A stretch of 41,494 bases of DNA, taken from assembly GCA_002721465.1 (NCBI GenBank), contig PBKO01000003.1:14218-55711 (forward strand), written 5' to 3'. The notes under the pieces were generated by a model. It was not told the DNA's origin. It ran no database searches and was given only the letters and a program-made list of their open reading frames with translations. This document shows positions 41,099-41,494 of this stretch, one piece after another. A program made the translations under genes and the position numbers. Every line of letters starts with the position of its first letter. Position 1 is the first letter of the stretch. This DNA comes from Gammaproteobacteria bacterium (lineage in GTDB: Bacteria; Pseudomonadota; Gammaproteobacteria; Magnimaribacterales; D2472).

Positions 41099-41494
41099 AT
41101 GTCATTTAGATTGCGAATATTTACAGTAATATTTATATCTATGGGAATAGGAGTTATGTTCTCATATGTATTAACTCAAAATTCTAATATCCCACTATTA
41201 CTTATAGTACTTTCGCTATTTATAGCTGCGACAATAGCCTCGGTAATTTTTGCTAGCTTTGCGTATAAAAATATCTCAAATTTAGAGGCTCTTACTTCTG
41301 ATATCGCAAAAGGGAGTCTAAAAAAGAAATCTATCAAAGCCTTACAAAAGAATAGAGGTGATTTTGGTAATGTCGCCACAAGCATATCGGAAATATCGGA
41401 GAATTTAAAAAATAAGATTAATCTAATTGGTAAGCAAAGAGATCAATTTGGCTCTGTGCTTGACGATCTTGGGGAAGGAATTGTTGTTACAGAC
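41099..41494 (+). CDS. phoR: PhoR-type sensor histidine kinase (cut by window end)
   Basis: The first 132 residues are visible from the ATG at 41099, two bases after the response regulator stop. Two adjacent membrane helices (about 7-25 and 32-54) enclose a very short periplasmic loop, as in PhoR. A HAMP-like linker follows (ISNLEALTSDIAKGSLKKK), then a helical stretch and the start of a PAS domain, QFGSVLDDLGEGIVVTD. The kinase core lies beyond the window. The small periplasmic loop argues against direct sensing of an external ligand. Confidence 0.82.
   Translation, partial: MSFRLRIFTVIFISMGIGVMFSYVLTQNSNIPLLLIVLSLFIAATIASVIFASFAYKNISNLEALTSDIAKGSLKKKSIKALQKNRGDFGNVATSISEISENLKNKINLIGKQRDQFGSVLDDLGEGIVVTD

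Noticed and set aside
1-41494. Mobile element, prophage, CRISPR array or genomic island.
   Set aside because: No transposase, integrase, phage gene or regular direct repeats were found, and gene content reads as ordinary chromosome throughout.

Overview
The window is AT-rich, densely packed bacterial DNA. Overlapping stops, ATGA start/stop overlaps, TonB-dependent uptake, a Caulobacter/Xanthomonas-type TonB receptor, malate synthase G, many small secreted proteins and short intergenic gaps suggest a streamlined marine gammaproteobacterium. I would guess the SAR86 clade, but that is inference: no rRNA or marker gene in the window settles it. I see no prophage, insertion sequence, integrase or CRISPR array.

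Layout. 1-2.1 kb: end of a DUF805 membrane protein, a PhoD-like phosphatase and two small proteins. 1.5-6.1 kb: an unusual run of small proteins of two fold types, dimeric alpha/beta-barrel (ABM-like) and NTF2/SnoaL-like, several of them secreted or lipidated, with an RRM RNA-binding protein among them. 6.1-12 kb: alanine dehydrogenase, an extended SDR reductase, a steroid-5-alpha-reductase-family membrane enzyme, a GMC oxidoreductase, a periplasmic rhodanese and a patatin. 12.1-17.8 kb: a large TonB-dependent receptor, then an M64-type metallopeptidase lipoprotein translationally coupled to a small secreted protein. 17.9-22.6 kb: tRNA-Gly(GCC), another secreted duplicated-domain protein, a FAD monooxygenase, malate synthase G and a DUF1330 protein. 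22.6-22.9 kb: a probable structured non-coding RNA with its own promoter and terminator. 22.9-28.8 kb: a sugar block of pyruvate kinase, sodium/sugar symporter, family 3 beta-glucosidase and glucokinase. 28.8-34.2 kb: ribosomal protein L33, a CinA-like/nucleotidyltransferase fusion, an esterase-like hydrolase, a photolyase-related protein, tRNA-Gly(TCC) and two more duplicated-domain lipoproteins. 34.3-41.5 kb: prepilin peptidase, gamma-glutamyltranspeptidase, two divergent acyl-CoA ligases and a PhoB/PhoR-type two-component pair cut by the window end.

How the genes work together. The clearest pathway is beta-glucoside use: the exported glycosidase releases glucose, the symporter imports it, glucokinase phosphorylates it, and pyruvate kinase is the glycolytic exit. 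Malate synthase and alanine dehydrogenase are central carbon and nitrogen steps. The reductases, GMC enzyme, patatin and acyl-CoA ligases point to lipid or alcohol metabolism, but nothing fixes the substrates.

The most interesting signals are three. First, five dispersed exported proteins are built from two copies of one domain, mostly with a Cys near each end of the copy; they look like an expanded family with no function I recognise. Second, seven genes have a -10-like hexamer ending exactly six bases before the ATG and no Shine-Dalgarno, which predicts leaderless mRNAs; one of these sites is symmetric and seems to serve two divergent genes. Third, there is the compact RNA gene upstream of pyruvate kinase.
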